Source of the DNA: Rheinheimera sp.
GTDB lineage: Bacteria; Pseudomonadota; Gammaproteobacteria; Enterobacterales; Alteromonadaceae
Assembly: GCF_020217005.1 (NCBI RefSeq)
Contig: NZ_JAIWOI010000030.1
Coordinates: 1 to 10,000, forward strand
Length of the DNA: 10,000 bases
Reading direction: 5' to 3'
Below, in pieces: positions 1 to 5,822 of this stretch (within the stretch, counting starts at the first letter, position 1; every line of letters begins with the position of its first letter). Made by a program: the position numbers and the translations under genes. Below the pieces are notes generated by a model that was not told the origin of the DNA, did no database searches, and saw nothing but the letters and a program-made list of their open reading frames with translations.

Positions 1-642
1 CAGTTTTAAAAACTCACCGCCCAAAGATTCAATTTGCTCCGCCACTTCAAGCCGGGTATCAAAAGCCCGCACTATAGAGCCCAAAGAGCGTGCAGCACCA
101 ATAGCGGCAAGACCGGCCACACCAGCACCAATCACCAGCACTTTAGCGGGTTGCACTTTACCAGCTGCGGTAATTTGACCACTTAAAAAACGGCCAAAAC
201 TATGAGCTGCTTCAATTACAGCGCGGTACCCAGCGATATTCGACATCGAGGACAAGGCATCCAGCGACTGAGCACGTGAGATGCGTGGCACCATATCCAT
301 CGCCAGTACATTCACACCTTGAGCGGCGAGGCGAGTGACCAGATCCGGGTTCTGTGCCGGCCAGATAAAACTGACGAGGGTGCAGCCTTTTTGCAGCAGA
401 CTGATTTCCTGCTCTGTTGGCGCATTGACCTTATAAATCAGCTCACTGGCCCAAAGCTGTTCCTGACCAGTTATGCTGGCACCGGCCTGAATATAAGCTT
501 CATCACTAAAACCAGCGCTGGCTCCAGCTCCGCTTTCCACCAGTACAGTAAAGCCTAATTTACGTAGTTGCTCCGTAGTGGCTGGCGTTGCTGACACCCG
601 GGTTTCGTCTTGTAGCTTTTCTTTTGGGATTGCAATAAACAT
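1..642 (-). CDS. pntA: NAD(P) transhydrogenase alpha subunit, N-terminal part (cut by window edge)
   Basis: This is the first 214 codons of the alpha subunit of the proton-translocating NAD(P)+ transhydrogenase, the inner-membrane enzyme that couples hydride transfer between NADH and NADP+ to proton movement. The protein starts MFIAIPKEKLQDETRVSATP, the typical alanine dehydrogenase/PNT N-terminal domain opening. The conserved stretch around residues 117-140 (MVPRISRAQSLDALSSMSNI) is a hallmark of PntA. The NAD-binding Rossmann loop is visible as G172-A-G174-V-A-G177, with the ribose-binding Asp at about 195 (RAFDTR). The fragment stops at the window edge inside the NAD-binding domain, so the membrane part of the protein (and any pntB) lies to the left. 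The ATG at 642 is preceded by GAGGTCAGG, an acceptable ribosome binding site. The subunit may be full length or the split alpha-1 form; this cannot be told from the fragment. Confidence 0.96.
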   Translation of the reverse strand, partial: MFIAIPKEKLQDETRVSATPATTEQLRKLGFTVLVESGAGASAGFSDEAYIQAGASITGQEQLWASELIYKVNAPTEQEISLLQKGCTLVSFIWPAQNPDLVTRLAAQGVNVLAMDMVPRISRAQSLDALSSMSNIAGYRAVIEAAHSFGRFLSGQITAAGKVQPAKVLVIGAGVAGLAAIGAARSLGSIVRAFDTRLEVAEQIESLGGEFLKL

Positions 643-1055
643 CCTGACCTCTTGTCCTGTTTTCTTATTGGATCCTGCAAAGCAGATCGATCTCTAACCC
701 GTATCAGCAAAGATGAAAGGCTTAGGAGTTGAGCTGGTTACCGCTGCTTGGTTTACTTCTTCCTGAAGGGACTACCACTGCGCTTACATAAAGAGATTAT
801 GCGAGCGCAGGCTCGGTCAGGTATTGCTGCTGCGCCAGTCTTTGTATTACCTAAATTGCTGTTTGTTACAGAAAAATTGGCGTAACGACTATAGGGCAAG
901 GTCAGACCAATTGACTAATGCCTTTTAGTTATAGCTTAGAGGATAGTCGGCAAATGCAGTTTTGCTGCAGATTGAGTAAAAGTGCTGGGTAAAGGCCTCA
1001 GTAATAACAAAAGCCCCGACTTATACATCAGGGCTTTTGTCTGCTTAGTACGCTG
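643..1055. other. Intergenic region between pntA and the alpha/beta hydrolase
   Basis: This 413-base stretch holds the leader of pntA (minus strand) and, at its right end, the terminator of the hydrolase gene. I see no convincing open frame and no clear sigma-70 promoter with good spacing. A 5-base hairpin (CGAGC/GCTCG at 802-815) and one TGTTACA sequence near 866 are present but look incidental. The long distance to the pntA start suggests that a promoter or leader element lies here that I cannot identify by eye. Confidence 0.5.
1007..1040 (-). terminator. Hairpin terminator of the alpha/beta hydrolase gene
   Basis: A perfect 10-base inverted repeat (ACAAAAGCCC at 1007-1016 and GGGCTTTTGT at 1031-1040) encloses a 14-base loop. 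It begins 15 bases past the stop codon of the minus-strand hydrolase gene. The TTTTGT tract ending the minus-strand hairpin fits a rho-independent terminator, and the plus strand reads the same way, so it could act in both directions. Confidence 0.75.
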
Positions 1056-1847
1056 TTACTGAGCTGTAGCTTCTGCTGCTTCAACAATCAGTTTGGCAAC
1101 CTGTTCAGGTTGAGATGTCATCACGACGTGTGAGGCATCTTTGATTTCAACAATCTTTTTCGCACCAGCGCGCTTGGCCATAAACTTCATTGCTGCAGAG
1201 GGGATATTTTTATCTGCTGTGCCATAAATGGCCCAGGACGGAATTTTTTTCCAGGCCGGAGCGCCCGAAGCTTCATGCAAAGCAGCTTCAGTCACAGGGC
1301 GCTGAGTGGCTGCCATTAATGCTGCTTCTGCTGCTGGCACATCTGCAGCAAACTGAGCACCGAATTTATCCTGCTGAATATACAAATCTTTGTTGCCATC
1401 TTTTAAAACCACAGGTGCAGCAAGGGCTGGGCCTAAAGTGCCGCCAGGGTAACGTCCTGATAATTCAGCAATATTTTCACCTTGTTCCGGAGCAAAAGCT
1501 GCGACATAGACTAAAGCTTTTACTTTGTTCTGATCGGCAGTGACGTTGCTAATGACTGAGCCGCCATAAGAGTGACCAACTAAAACTACTGGCCCTTTAG
1601 TATGTGCTACGACATCAGACAGATAGGCGGCGTCGCTTTTTACGCTGCGCAGTGGGTTGGCCAATGCTATCACAGGGTAGCCCTGGTCATGCAGCTCAGC
1701 GACAACGCCATTCCAGCTGGATGATTCAGCAAAGGCGCCGTGAACCAATACCACTGTAGGTTTTTCGGCGGCAAAAGCCGCTGCGCCAAAGGTTAGGCTT
1801 AATGTGGCGATAGCTGTGGTTAATACGCGTGATTTGAAATTAGTCAT
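1056..1847 (-). CDS. Exported alpha/beta-hydrolase (serine esterase-like)
   Basis: The 263-residue protein belongs to the alpha/beta-hydrolase fold of small esterases related to the methyl-esterase/pyrethroid-hydrolase type. Residues 1-26 form a Sec signal peptide (K5, R7, a hydrophobic core and an AAAFA|AE cleavage site), so the enzyme is probably periplasmic. Visible family features are the oxyanion-hole HG at 36-37, the nucleophile elbow G91-H-S93-Y-G-G, the acid Asp212 in IYGTADKNIP, and His240 in DASHVV, giving a complete Ser-Asp-His triad. The frame stays open to a TTG at 1871, but I prefer the ATG at 1847. The ATG has GAAGGA seven bases upstream and begins a normal signal peptide, while the TTG has no site. 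The gene is divergent from an AraC-type regulator, which probably controls it. The natural substrate cannot be read from the sequence. Confidence 0.92.
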   Translation of the reverse strand: MTNFKSRVLTTAIATLSLTFGAAAFAAEKPTVVLVHGAFAESSSWNGVVAELHDQGYPVIALANPLRSVKSDAAYLSDVVAHTKGPVVLVGHSYGGSVISNVTADQNKVKALVYVAAFAPEQGENIAELSGRYPGGTLGPALAAPVVLKDGNKDLYIQQDKFGAQFAADVPAAEAALMAATQRPVTEAALHEASGAPAWKKIPSWAIYGTADKNIPSAAMKFMAKRAGAKKIVEIKDASHVVMTSQPEQVAKLIVEAAEATAQ

Positions 1848-1854
1848 GTTAGTT

Positions 1855-1860
1855 TCCTTC
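1855..1860 (-). promoter_or_regulatory. Ribosome binding site deciding the hydrolase start
   Basis: GAAGGA on the minus strand lies seven bases before the ATG at 1847. It falls inside the longer open frame that begins at TTG 1871, which argues that the ATG is the true start. Confidence 0.75.
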
Positions 1861-1973
1861 TGGGTTTGCAAGCTTAGTCAATGAGTTGCGATATATTGGT
1901 CGCGCTCGGTTGTTTAATTTTTCGCTCGCTTCAGGCAAGAGGTTTTGTTGCTTTCCCCTTGGTAGCGGCTGTG

Positions 1974-1979
1974 ATTATA
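1974..1979 (-). promoter_or_regulatory. Candidate -10 box of the hydrolase gene
   Basis: A perfect TATAAT occurs on the minus strand about 127 bases before the hydrolase ATG. The -35 position, 17 bases upstream, is AAAAAG, far from consensus. A good -10 with a poor -35 is typical of promoters that need an activator such as an AraC-family protein. This is inference from sequence only and could be chance in an AT-rich spacer. Confidence 0.35.
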
Positions 1980-2069
1980 GTAAGGGGCTTGGCTTTCTTT
2001 TTGGGTTCAAATAGTCTAAGTTATGCAACAGATCGTCTAAATTTGCTTTGTTTAACAAAAAGGCTGTGT

Positions 2070-2903
2070 ATGGATAGGTTATCAACCTTGCTCGCCCAAT
2101 TTGGCATGCACGCAACCACCATCTTCGGTGGTGCGCTTAGTACTGAAATTAGTTTTGATGCCACAGACAGAACAGCCAAGCTACATTTGCTGCGCTCTGG
2201 TGATGCGGTATTGCAGCTGGATCAACAAAAAGCCGTGCAGATCACAGAGCCAAGCTTGTTATTTATTCCAAGGCCTTGTAGTCATAGCCTGAATGTTGCG
2301 CAAGGGGCGAAATCAGATCTGCAGGTTGAGCTGGTATCTGCTGCACTGAGCTTTGATGGGGGGCTTGATAACCCACTGACCACGGCTTTGCCCGCTTATG
2401 TGCTGATGCCTTTGGCTGATATTTCTATGCTTAGCGGCAACCTGGACTGGTTATTTGATGAAGCCTTTGCACAGCATTGCGGCAAAAACGCAGTATTGAA
2501 CCGTTTGTTCGAGCTAGTGGTGATCCAATTGCTGCGCTATATGATGGCCAATCGCAGCGTATCAACAGGCATGATGGCCGGTCTTGCTGATTTACGCTTG
2601 GCAAAAGCTGTGACTTTGATGCACGACCAGCCCGCCAAACCCTGGTCTGTCGCTGAGCTGGCCAGCGCCGCCAGCATGTCCAGGGCAAGTTTTGCTGCTA
2701 AGTTTCATAAAGTGGTAGGTATTACTCCCGCCGAATACCTGGCGAGCTGGCGCGTGAGCCTTACGCAAAAATTATTGCGTGAAGGCCGCCCTATAGCTCT
2801 GATCGCTGATGAAGTGGGTTATGAAAGTCCGTCGGCTTTAGCACGTACGTTCAGACGAAAAACCGGCAACAGCCCCAGAGAATGGTTGCAGTTACAGCAG
2901 TGA
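2070..2903 (+). CDS. AraC-family transcriptional regulator with cupin_6-type sensor domain
   Basis: The 277-residue protein has an N-terminal AraC_N/cupin_6-like sensing domain (about residues 5-175) and a C-terminal AraC DNA-binding domain (about 175-275). The cupin part shows the family pattern of a GDAVLQL strand, PSLLFIPRPCSHSL (61-74) and DNPLTTALPAYVLM (100-113). The first helix-turn-helix is about 193-214 (SVAELASAASMSRASFAAKF) and the second about 242-263 (ALIADEVGYESPSALARTF), followed by the conserved TGNSPREW end. The frame is open upstream to an ATG at 1881, but those extra 63 residues do not resemble the family, have no ribosome site and would fill the shared promoter region. I therefore choose ATG 2070, which follows AAAAAGG. 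Homologues of this type often sit next to, and regulate, one hydrolase or dehydrogenase gene; the divergent esterase is the obvious target. The ligand is unknown. Confidence 0.9.
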   Translation: MDRLSTLLAQFGMHATTIFGGALSTEISFDATDRTAKLHLLRSGDAVLQLDQQKAVQITEPSLLFIPRPCSHSLNVAQGAKSDLQVELVSAALSFDGGLDNPLTTALPAYVLMPLADISMLSGNLDWLFDEAFAQHCGKNAVLNRLFELVVIQLLRYMMANRSVSTGMMAGLADLRLAKAVTLMHDQPAKPWSVAELASAASMSRASFAAKFHKVVGITPAEYLASWRVSLTQKLLREGRPIALIADEVGYESPSALARTFRRKTGNSPREWLQLQQ

Positions 2904-2933
2904 ACTAAATAACGATTTAAACCGCCATTAAAA

Positions 2934-2955
2934 AAGCCCATGAATTCATGGGCTT
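2934..2955 (-). terminator. Perfect 22-base palindrome terminator between araC-type gene and MFS gene
   Basis: The two halves AAGCCCATGAA and TTCATGGGCTT are perfect reverse complements with no spacer, centred on a GAATTC. On the minus strand the hairpin is followed by TTTTTT and lies just past the transporter stop, a textbook rho-independent terminator. On the plus strand it lies 30 bases past the regulator stop and is followed by the weaker TTGTTA, so it may serve both convergent genes. Confidence 0.85.
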
Positions 2956-2972
2956 GTTACCTGGACGCCAAA

Positions 2973-4229
2973 TCAGGCCGGCTCAGTCTTGCGTTGTTCA
3001 GCAGCTTGCTCCTGATGCTTCACCTTATACTTTTGTGCAAAAGTTAAAATGGCCATACTGATACTGCCAAAAATCAAAAAGCCTGTGGTCACCGGAATTA
3101 AAGTACCGTCGTACATTTGACCTATCACTGTGCCTATGCTCATCGACATGATGGATGAGACCGAGCCGATAATAGCTGCTGCTATGCCCGCTACATGACC
3201 CATAGGCTCCATCGCCATAGCGTTCACATTGCCAAAGACCAGGCCAAAGCAGAAGAATAAAACCGAGGCATAAAGCACAAAGGTAAATAGCTGGATATCG
3301 ACCACCAGATGTAGTGCCAAAAATACTGCAGAGCTCAGGATAATGCCCCAGACTGCCAGATTGGATAAACGCTGCATTCCCCATTTCTGTACTAACCGGG
3401 AGTTCACCAATGAGGCTGCACCAAAAACTATAGCCAGCAAGCCAAAGTACAAAGTGAATAGCTCTCCGGTTTTAAATAAGTCCTGAAAAATCTGCTGTGA
3501 CGAATTCAGATAACCAATAAAACTGCCAAAAAATAAACCCATACAAATCATGTAGCAAAGGGTCGGAACATTGCTGATCACTTCTTTAAAGCCTTCAGCA
3601 AAACCCTGAGTAGTCATGGCTATACGATGTTCTTTGGGTAAGGTTTCTTCTAAGCGGCAGAAAATCCACACCACAATCAGCAGCGCATAAAATACATAAA
3701 GAATAAAAATATCACGCCATGAACCTATCCATAACACTGCCTGACCCAGGCTGGGCGCTAAGGCGGGCACCATCACAAAGATCATCATCACCAGCGACAT
3801 AATACGCGCCATATCATTGCCGGAATATTTATCCCGTACTATAGAGATGGCAGATACATAGGGGCCTGAAACCCCTAAGCCCTGGACAAAACGGCCAAAT
3901 AATAAGGTGCTGATATCATTGGCGAAATAGCAAATCAAAGTACCAACTAAAAACAACACTATGCCGCCGTTTAAAACTTTTTTCCGGCCAGTCGCATCGG
4001 ACAGTGGGCCACAAATCAGTTGGCCTATCGCCATGCCTAAAAACAAAGCGCTTACGACTAATTGCGCCTGATTCGGGTGACTCATCACAATATCAGCGCG
4101 AATAGCATCCAGTGCAGGTAATAAGGCGTCGATAGAAATAGCGACGATGGACATCAACAGGGCGACTAATAAACTAAACTCGCCAGTGGAAATACGCGAC
4201 TTAGGCGCATGAGTGGAGTAATCAGACAT
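2973..4229 (-). CDS. Bcr/CflA-type multidrug efflux MFS transporter
   Basis: The 418-residue protein has the hydropathy of a 12-helix major facilitator superfamily drug/H+ antiporter of the Bcr/CflA group. In helix 1 the pattern ISIDALLPALDAI (31-43) matches the membrane-embedded acidic residue and YLPALP-like motif of that family. MFS motif A is clear in the loop after helix 2 (G74-PLSDATGRKK), and the helix 5 antiporter motif region reads PALAPSLGQ (155-163). R113 in GRFVQGLG corresponds to the conserved helix 4 arginine. The length is slightly above the usual 390-410 because of a charged cytoplasmic tail (about 398-418). The ATG at 4229 follows AAGGAAA with normal spacing. It is a single-gene unit with its own terminator at 2934-2955. 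The substrate range cannot be predicted. Confidence 0.93.
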   Translation of the reverse strand: MSDYSTHAPKSRISTGEFSLLVALLMSIVAISIDALLPALDAIRADIVMSHPNQAQLVVSALFLGMAIGQLICGPLSDATGRKKVLNGGIVLFLVGTLICYFANDISTLLFGRFVQGLGVSGPYVSAISIVRDKYSGNDMARIMSLVMMIFVMVPALAPSLGQAVLWIGSWRDIFILYVFYALLIVVWIFCRLEETLPKEHRIAMTTQGFAEGFKEVISNVPTLCYMICMGLFFGSFIGYLNSSQQIFQDLFKTGELFTLYFGLLAIVFGAASLVNSRLVQKWGMQRLSNLAVWGIILSSAVFLALHLVVDIQLFTFVLYASVLFFCFGLVFGNVNAMAMEPMGHVAGIAAAIIGSVSSIMSMSIGTVIGQMYDGTLIPVTTGFLIFGSISMAILTFAQKYKVKHQEQAAEQRKTEPA

Positions 4230-4423
4230 CTACAGCTTTCCTTATTTGAAACGACCCGCAAAAAGCGCGGCTAGTGTAACGTTTTTCACAGACAAGAGTC
4301 TTGGCAAATGTATACGAATTCGAAGCTAGTCGACTCAGTTTGTGTTAGATCGACAGGAATAGGAGATATTTTTGCACAAAGCTGGTGATTCGATTGCTGT
4401 ATCGTCAAGCACAGGGCAATACA

Positions 4424-4458
4424 GCATTGGGTGTTTTCATGTAGTTTGCACCCAATGC
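4424..4458. repeat. Perfect 10-base inverted repeat (stem-loop) in intergenic DNA
   Basis: GCATTGGGTG at 4424-4433 and CACCCAATGC at 4449-4458 are perfect reverse complements around a 15-base loop. Neither strand has a T-run after the stem, so it is a poor intrinsic terminator. It lies about 67 bases past the stop of the membrane protein encoded at 4526-5125 and about 195 bases before the transporter start. It may be an RNA-processing stem, a rho-associated 3' end or a protein binding site. Confidence 0.6.
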
Positions 4459-4525
4459 CGTTGAGTTCAATAAAATGTCTGTCTTGAGTGAGTAGCCTGG
4501 GATCTAACCTTCGCCAGTGACTTCT

Positions 4526-5125
4526 TTACACTGCTTGGTCAGACTGGAAGTCGTCCGCTAAGCGGGTGAGTTGGATCAGTTCTTCTGCCTTCTGCTGTTT
4601 TTTTTGTTGCAGACGGTAGATAGCGAACAGGCAAAGCGGAGCGACCATCAGGCTGTAAACAACCAGTAGGCTCGCGCTGACCTGAGCCATATTCAACCAA
4701 TGCATCAACCATAACAGGCCTGAAAATACGACTAAAGCACCACAGGATAGCTGGGTGTAGAGATAGTAGCGCAGCGTTAATTTGCAGGCCCGGATACGAA
4801 ATTGTACCAGCCCACTGCTGCTCCAGTTGTCATACTGCAGAATAGGTTTGTGTACTGTCCAGGCGACATAAGCCGAACTCAATGCACCTGAGATCAGGAA
4901 CCAAGCGGACAAGTAGCCCAGCCAGTCAGGTATTGAAAAGGCGAGCCAGCACGCGGCAATGAACATCACAATAGCACCTAGCCATTCAGCATAAAGCAAC
5001 CACTTTTGTTCAGTTTGACGCTGTTTGGCTACGAGTAAATCAGAGGCATCAGGTGGCGGTTCTGTTGCTGTCGGTTGTTGTTGCCAGCTTTTTGCCAGCG
5101 CGGCAAAGTCAAAATTATCTGCCAT
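4526..5125 (-). CDS. Four-helix membrane protein, candidate anti-sigma/sensor partner of the ECF sigma factor
   Basis: I do not recognise a named family for this 199-residue protein. It has a cytoplasmic-looking N-terminus (1-42) opening NFDFAALAKSWQQQP and a Pro/Asp-rich linker (PPPDASD, 23-29). Four predicted membrane helices follow at about 43-65, 68-91, 122-143 and 149-171, and a charged, helix-prone tail lies at 172-195 (QQKKQQKAEELIQLTRLADD). Its ATG lies inside the end of the sigma factor gene, an 11-base overlap that suggests translational coupling. Genes directly after and overlapping an ECF sigma factor commonly encode its membrane-bound anti-sigma factor, and the short soluble N-terminus followed by helices fits that layout. 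I see no zinc-binding HxxxCxxC motif. The role is therefore inferred from position and topology, not homology. The stop lies about 67 bases before the stem-loop at 4424-4458. Confidence 0.85.
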   Translation of the reverse strand: MADNFDFAALAKSWQQQPTATEPPPDASDLLVAKQRQTEQKWLLYAEWLGAIVMFIAACWLAFSIPDWLGYLSAWFLISGALSSAYVAWTVHKPILQYDNWSSSGLVQFRIRACKLTLRYYLYTQLSCGALVVFSGLLWLMHWLNMAQVSASLLVVYSLMVAPLCLFAIYRLQQKKQQKAEELIQLTRLADDFQSDQAV

Positions 5126-5639
5126 GGTGCATGATCTCCATTAGTTCTGTTTTGGCACGATTTAACCGCACTCTTACCGCTCCCTGACTTAATTGCAGGA
5201 CCTCTGCGATTTCCAGGGCATCCAAATCTTCCATCGCCAGTAAAATAGCCTGACGATTTGCGGGAGAGAGTTTCCTTACCGCCTGCAGTAACTGCTGGCT
5301 TTGCTGCTGTTCTCCAACCTCTTTTGACGGGCAATCCTGTAGCAGCAGATGCTGGATATCTTCATCTAAAACCTGCCACTGCTGGCGTTTGGCTTTGGCT
5401 ATATGATCCACTGTCACGTTATGCACAATACGAAACAAGTATGCGCGCGGTATTTCTGCTGCCTGAATGCGTTCCGCTGACTGGTGCAACGCCAGGTAAA
5501 TATCCTGTTTTAAATCCTGCCGTGCTGCCGGATCTGCTTCGCATGCCATCAGAGTGCGGCTGATAGCGCCCTGATTCTGTTGCCACAACTGCAGTAAAAA
5601 CTGTTCCGGCGGTACAAGGCCGCTGTTGGATAGAGTCAA
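5115..5639 (-). CDS. ECF-type RNA polymerase sigma factor (TTG start)
   Basis: The 174-residue protein has the two-domain layout of extracytoplasmic-function sigma factors. The sigma-2 domain spans about 15-85, with the characteristic IPRAYLFRIVHNVTVDHIAK at 63-82. The sigma-4 helix-turn-helix domain is about 118-167 (KLSPANRQAILLAMEDLDAL, then EIAEVLQLSQGAVRVRLNRA). No sigma-1 or sigma-3 region is present. The open frame extends to another TTG at 5711, and no ATG occurs before sigma-2. I choose TTG 5639 because GGGAGG lies five bases upstream, the resulting length is typical, and the longer start would lie upstream of the proposed -10 element. The gene overlaps the downstream membrane protein gene by 11 bases. 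The divergent amidohydrolase gene carries a matching promoter-like element, so this factor probably controls itself and that operon. Confidence 0.9.
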   Translation of the reverse strand: MTLSNSGLVPPEQFLLQLWQQNQGAISRTLMACEADPAARQDLKQDIYLALHQSAERIQAAEIPRAYLFRIVHNVTVDHIAKAKRQQWQVLDEDIQHLLLQDCPSKEVGEQQQSQQLLQAVRKLSPANRQAILLAMEDLDALEIAEVLQLSQGAVRVRLNRAKTELMEIMHHGR

Positions 5640-5644
5640 AAAAA

Positions 5645-5650
5645 CCTCCC
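5645..5650 (-). promoter_or_regulatory. Strong ribosome binding site of the ECF sigma gene
   Basis: GGGAGG on the minus strand is followed by five T residues and then the in-frame TTG at 5639. This site decides the start of the sigma factor, for which no ATG is available. Confidence 0.8.
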
Positions 5651-5698
5651 TGTTCAGTATCTTATCTTTCTTGTCGAAGTTATTAGTCTGTTCGAAAT

Positions 5699-5727
5699 AA
5701 GTCTGCCCCAAGCGGCAAAGTGTTACA
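5699..5727 (-). promoter_or_regulatory. Candidate ECF-type promoter of the sigma factor gene
   Basis: On the minus strand TGTAAC (5727-5722) is followed 17 bases later by AGACTT (5704-5699), about 60 bases before the TTG start. The element matches the divergent plus-strand copy in spacing and sequence, and AAC in the -35 is common for ECF-dependent promoters. Autoregulation is inferred. Confidence 0.55.
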
Positions 5728-5754
5728 AAAATAAATAAAAAAAATTTTGTAACA
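5721..5754. repeat. Perfect 10-base inverted repeat containing both TGTAACA boxes
   Basis: TGTTACAAAA (5721-5730) and TTTTGTAACA (5745-5754) flank a 14-base AT-only spacer (5731-5744). Each arm supplies the proposed -35 box for one of two divergent promoters, so the symmetry may arise from the promoter pair itself. A dimeric regulator binding here is also possible. Confidence 0.85.
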
Positions 5755-5776
5755 GCTAACGAAATGCTCCCGACTT
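5748..5776 (+). promoter_or_regulatory. Candidate ECF-type promoter of the amidohydrolase operon
   Basis: TGTAAC (5748-5753) is followed 17 bases later by CGACTT (5771-5776), leaving a leader of about 40 bases before the ATG at 5823. The minus-strand copy has TGTAAC and AGACTT at identical spacing while the 17-base spacers differ, which argues that these hexamers are the conserved, functional parts. Confidence 0.55.
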
Positions 5777-5822
5777 CTTAAGCAAACAAAGCAACTTTAT
5801 TTCGGTTTTTAGGAGTCTCAGG

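Noticed and set aside
911..934. TTGACT with a nearby TTATAG as a sigma-70 promoter
   Set aside because: The spacing is only 12 bases, and no plus-strand gene follows.
1881..2069. 63-residue N-terminal extension of the AraC-type regulator
   Set aside because: There is no ribosome site at 1881, the residues do not match the family, and the extension would consume the promoter region shared with the divergent gene.
4315..4337. Cluster of short palindromes (CGAATTCG and AGTCGACT) resembling a cloning linker or an attachment site
   Set aside because: Two 8-base palindromes are expected by chance at this frequency, and there are no flanking repeats or integrase.
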